Shown: positions 63,178-64,000 of the stretch, in pieces
Position numbering within the stretch: the stretch's first letter is position 1
Layout of the letters: each line of letters begins with the position of its first letter
Origin: Paenibacillus sp. FSL H8-0548
Lineage (GTDB): Bacteria > Bacillota > Bacilli > Paenibacillales > Paenibacillaceae
Reading direction: 5' to 3'
DNA: 64,000 bases
NCBI RefSeq assembly: GCF_038630985.1
Contig: NZ_CP152049.1
Coordinates: 4,607,501 to 4,671,500 of the forward strand
Notes under the pieces: generated by a model
Seen by the model: the letters and a program-made list of their open reading frames with translations, nothing else
Told to the model about the DNA's origin: nothing
The model's database searches: none
Translations under genes and position numbers: made by a program

Positions 63178-63245
63178 TTCGTTTCTCCGGAATAAAACGC
63201 GCAGCACCGCCAAAGGACGGCGACAGCCATTTCACCTCGGTTCAA
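63178..63245 (-). repeat. Family A repeat, copy 6 (first half, inverted)
   Basis: Reverse of GGTGAAATGGCTGTCGCCG through CGTTTTATTCCGGAGAAA. The second hairpin is missing. It lies directly beside a family C element. Confidence 0.75.
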
Positions 63246-63261
63246 CTTGTATCGTTTAAGG

Positions 63262-63480
63262 AGAAGCAGCTTAGACTGCACTTATTACAACAGAAACCTC
63301 ACATGAGAGCGGTTTCTGCTGGCTACATTGTAGTTTTGCAGGAGAATGAGCTCCAAACCAACGAATATCGCCCTAGAATAGGCATTCTATTGCACAAACT
63401 GCAATGTACGTATCGAGTCAAGCAAGTAACGTCAATTACGTTGCACAAACTGCAGCGTAGCCTCGTCCCATAGCGCTATT
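63262..63480 (-). repeat. Family C repeat, copy 3 (inverted)
   Basis: Closely similar in reverse to 5620-5837, sharing TAGAATGCCTATTCTAGGGC and GATATTCGTTGGTT. All four modules are present. The following 63481-63688 shows no gene, repeat or site that I can support. Confidence 0.8.
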
Positions 63481-63689
63481 CCCTAAACGAACTAACCCAA
63501 CTATATCAGTTGAACCAAAGATATTGGCGGTGTCCTAGACTGCTTCTCCCTTAAGATATAAATATAACGCTTGATAACGTTCATATCTGCTTATTCGAAT
63601 TATTTGCTTTCTTATTCGACATGTAGGTCTTTATTTCCTTACCATAGGTTTCTAAAACTTTAGTTCAACCTATATAGAAATTATATAGA

Positions 63690-63737
63690 AAAAAATCGGC
63701 CTAGACATTTGTTCAATGTCTAGGCCGATTTTTTTCT
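63690..63737 (-). terminator. Terminator of the partial gene at the window end
   Basis: AAAATCGGCCTAGACATT pairs with AATGTCTAGGCCGATTTT, followed by a T run on the minus strand; it overlaps the stop codon by two bases. Confidence 0.92.
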
Positions 63738-64000
63738 AAAAGCTTGATTTTTCCCATAGCTGCTGTACGAGCCCCTTCAAATAAAGCGACTGACTCCAGC
63801 GGTTACTAATCTCTACTTGTCTGGAAGCAGCCTCATCGACAGTTATTGCATAAGGGGCTGGTCCAAGCTCTATGACCACGGGGAAATTTCTATTCTCTGC
63901 CTTGGATGCCATTCGCCAATGTCTCATCGCGCTTTCCCACCATCCCGCAAAATGAGGCAGCATCGGATGATTGCCCTCAGGCCCCGCATCAATCTGAATC
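63736..64000 (-). CDS. C-terminal part of an unassigned protein, cut by the window edge
   Basis: The frame is open from the window end (64000) to the stop at 63736, giving ~87 residues of a C-terminus. Readable segments are IQIDAGPEGNHPMLPHFAGW, VVIELGPAPYAITV and SNRWSQSLYLKGLVQQLWEK. The phrase ending ELGPAPYAIT resembles C-termini of TIM-barrel sugar-phosphate isomerase/epimerase-like proteins of Paenibacillus, but the visible part is too short to be sure. The start lies outside the window. Confidence 0.55.
   Translation of the reverse strand, partial: IQIDAGPEGNHPMLPHFAGWWESAMRHWRMASKAENRNFPVVIELGPAPYAITVDEAASRQVEISNRWSQSLYLKGLVQQLWEKSSF

Noticed and set aside
1..64000. tRNA, rRNA, riboswitch or prophage structures
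   Set aside because: I looked for cloverleaf arms, T-box and common riboswitch cores, integrases and phage modules on both strands and saw none that I could support by eye.

Overview
The window looks like chromosomal DNA of a spore-forming, plant-polysaccharide-degrading Firmicute, most likely Paenibacillus or a close relative. Supporting signs are a small acid-soluble spore protein, a GerA/GerB/GerC-type germination operon, YesM/YesN-type sugar two-component systems, lipoprotein solute-binding proteins, S-layer homology (SLH) repeats, CcpA-like cre sites and strong GGAGG ribosome binding sites.

Layout. 0-5.3 kb: a xylose-type binding lipoprotein (XylF), preceded by an operon for a membrane-anchored sugar-binding protein, a histidine kinase and an AraC-type response regulator, matching the known XylFII-LytS-YesN xylose sensing scheme. 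5.8-11.5 kb: an L-fucose operon (isomerase, aldolase, FGGY kinase, mutarotase) with a divergent LacI regulator and a clear operator. 11.6-14.7 kb: an AraC regulator, a divergent GH4 alpha-galactosidase and a cupin protein. 15.7-26.2 kb: the most striking locus, a four-gene minus-strand operon for an SLH-anchored cohesin protein, a TlpA-like thiol oxidoreductase, a giant GH127-type enzyme and a giant GH2 enzyme. Each giant enzyme carries both a cohesin and a dockerin, so this looks like a miniature, possibly self-polymerising, cell-surface cellulosome-like system for arabinose- or galactose-containing glycans. 26.3-29.5 kb: a small Cys-rich protein, a GH51 arabinofuranosidase and a CE1-like esterase.

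29.6-38.2 kb: housekeeping and accessory genes (aldo/keto reductase, NlpC/P60, AraC regulator, a DNA-ligase-like protein lacking its catalytic lysine, SASP, FabV, cold-shock protein, CAP lipoprotein, HisC). 38.4-40.1 kb: an IS1182-type insertion sequence sitting inside the terminator of the next gene, a GH2 beta-mannosidase. 43-48.5 kb: HNH protein, 46-residue membrane protein, nitrilase, an LmrA/LmrB-like regulator and efflux pair, and Prs. 48.6-52.3 kb: a germinant receptor operon in which the A and B genes each carry one frameshift. 52.4-54.7 kb: DUF3891, chorismate mutase, LLM oxidoreductase. 54.9-62.9 kb: an ABC sugar importer with a GH42 beta-galactosidase, plus its two-component system. 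Four copies of a 19-bp site, paired at 23-bp spacing before both operons, probably mark the response regulator's targets. A partial gene ends the window.

The larger intergenic gaps are mostly filled by repeats. Family A is a ~100-bp two-hairpin element that usually abuts a terminator. Families B, C and D differ in sequence but share one plan: four ~18-24-bp modules arranged forward-forward-reverse-reverse, with equal 50-52 bp spacing in both arms. I do not recognise these families.

All family assignments come from reading motifs and domain order; no database search was run.
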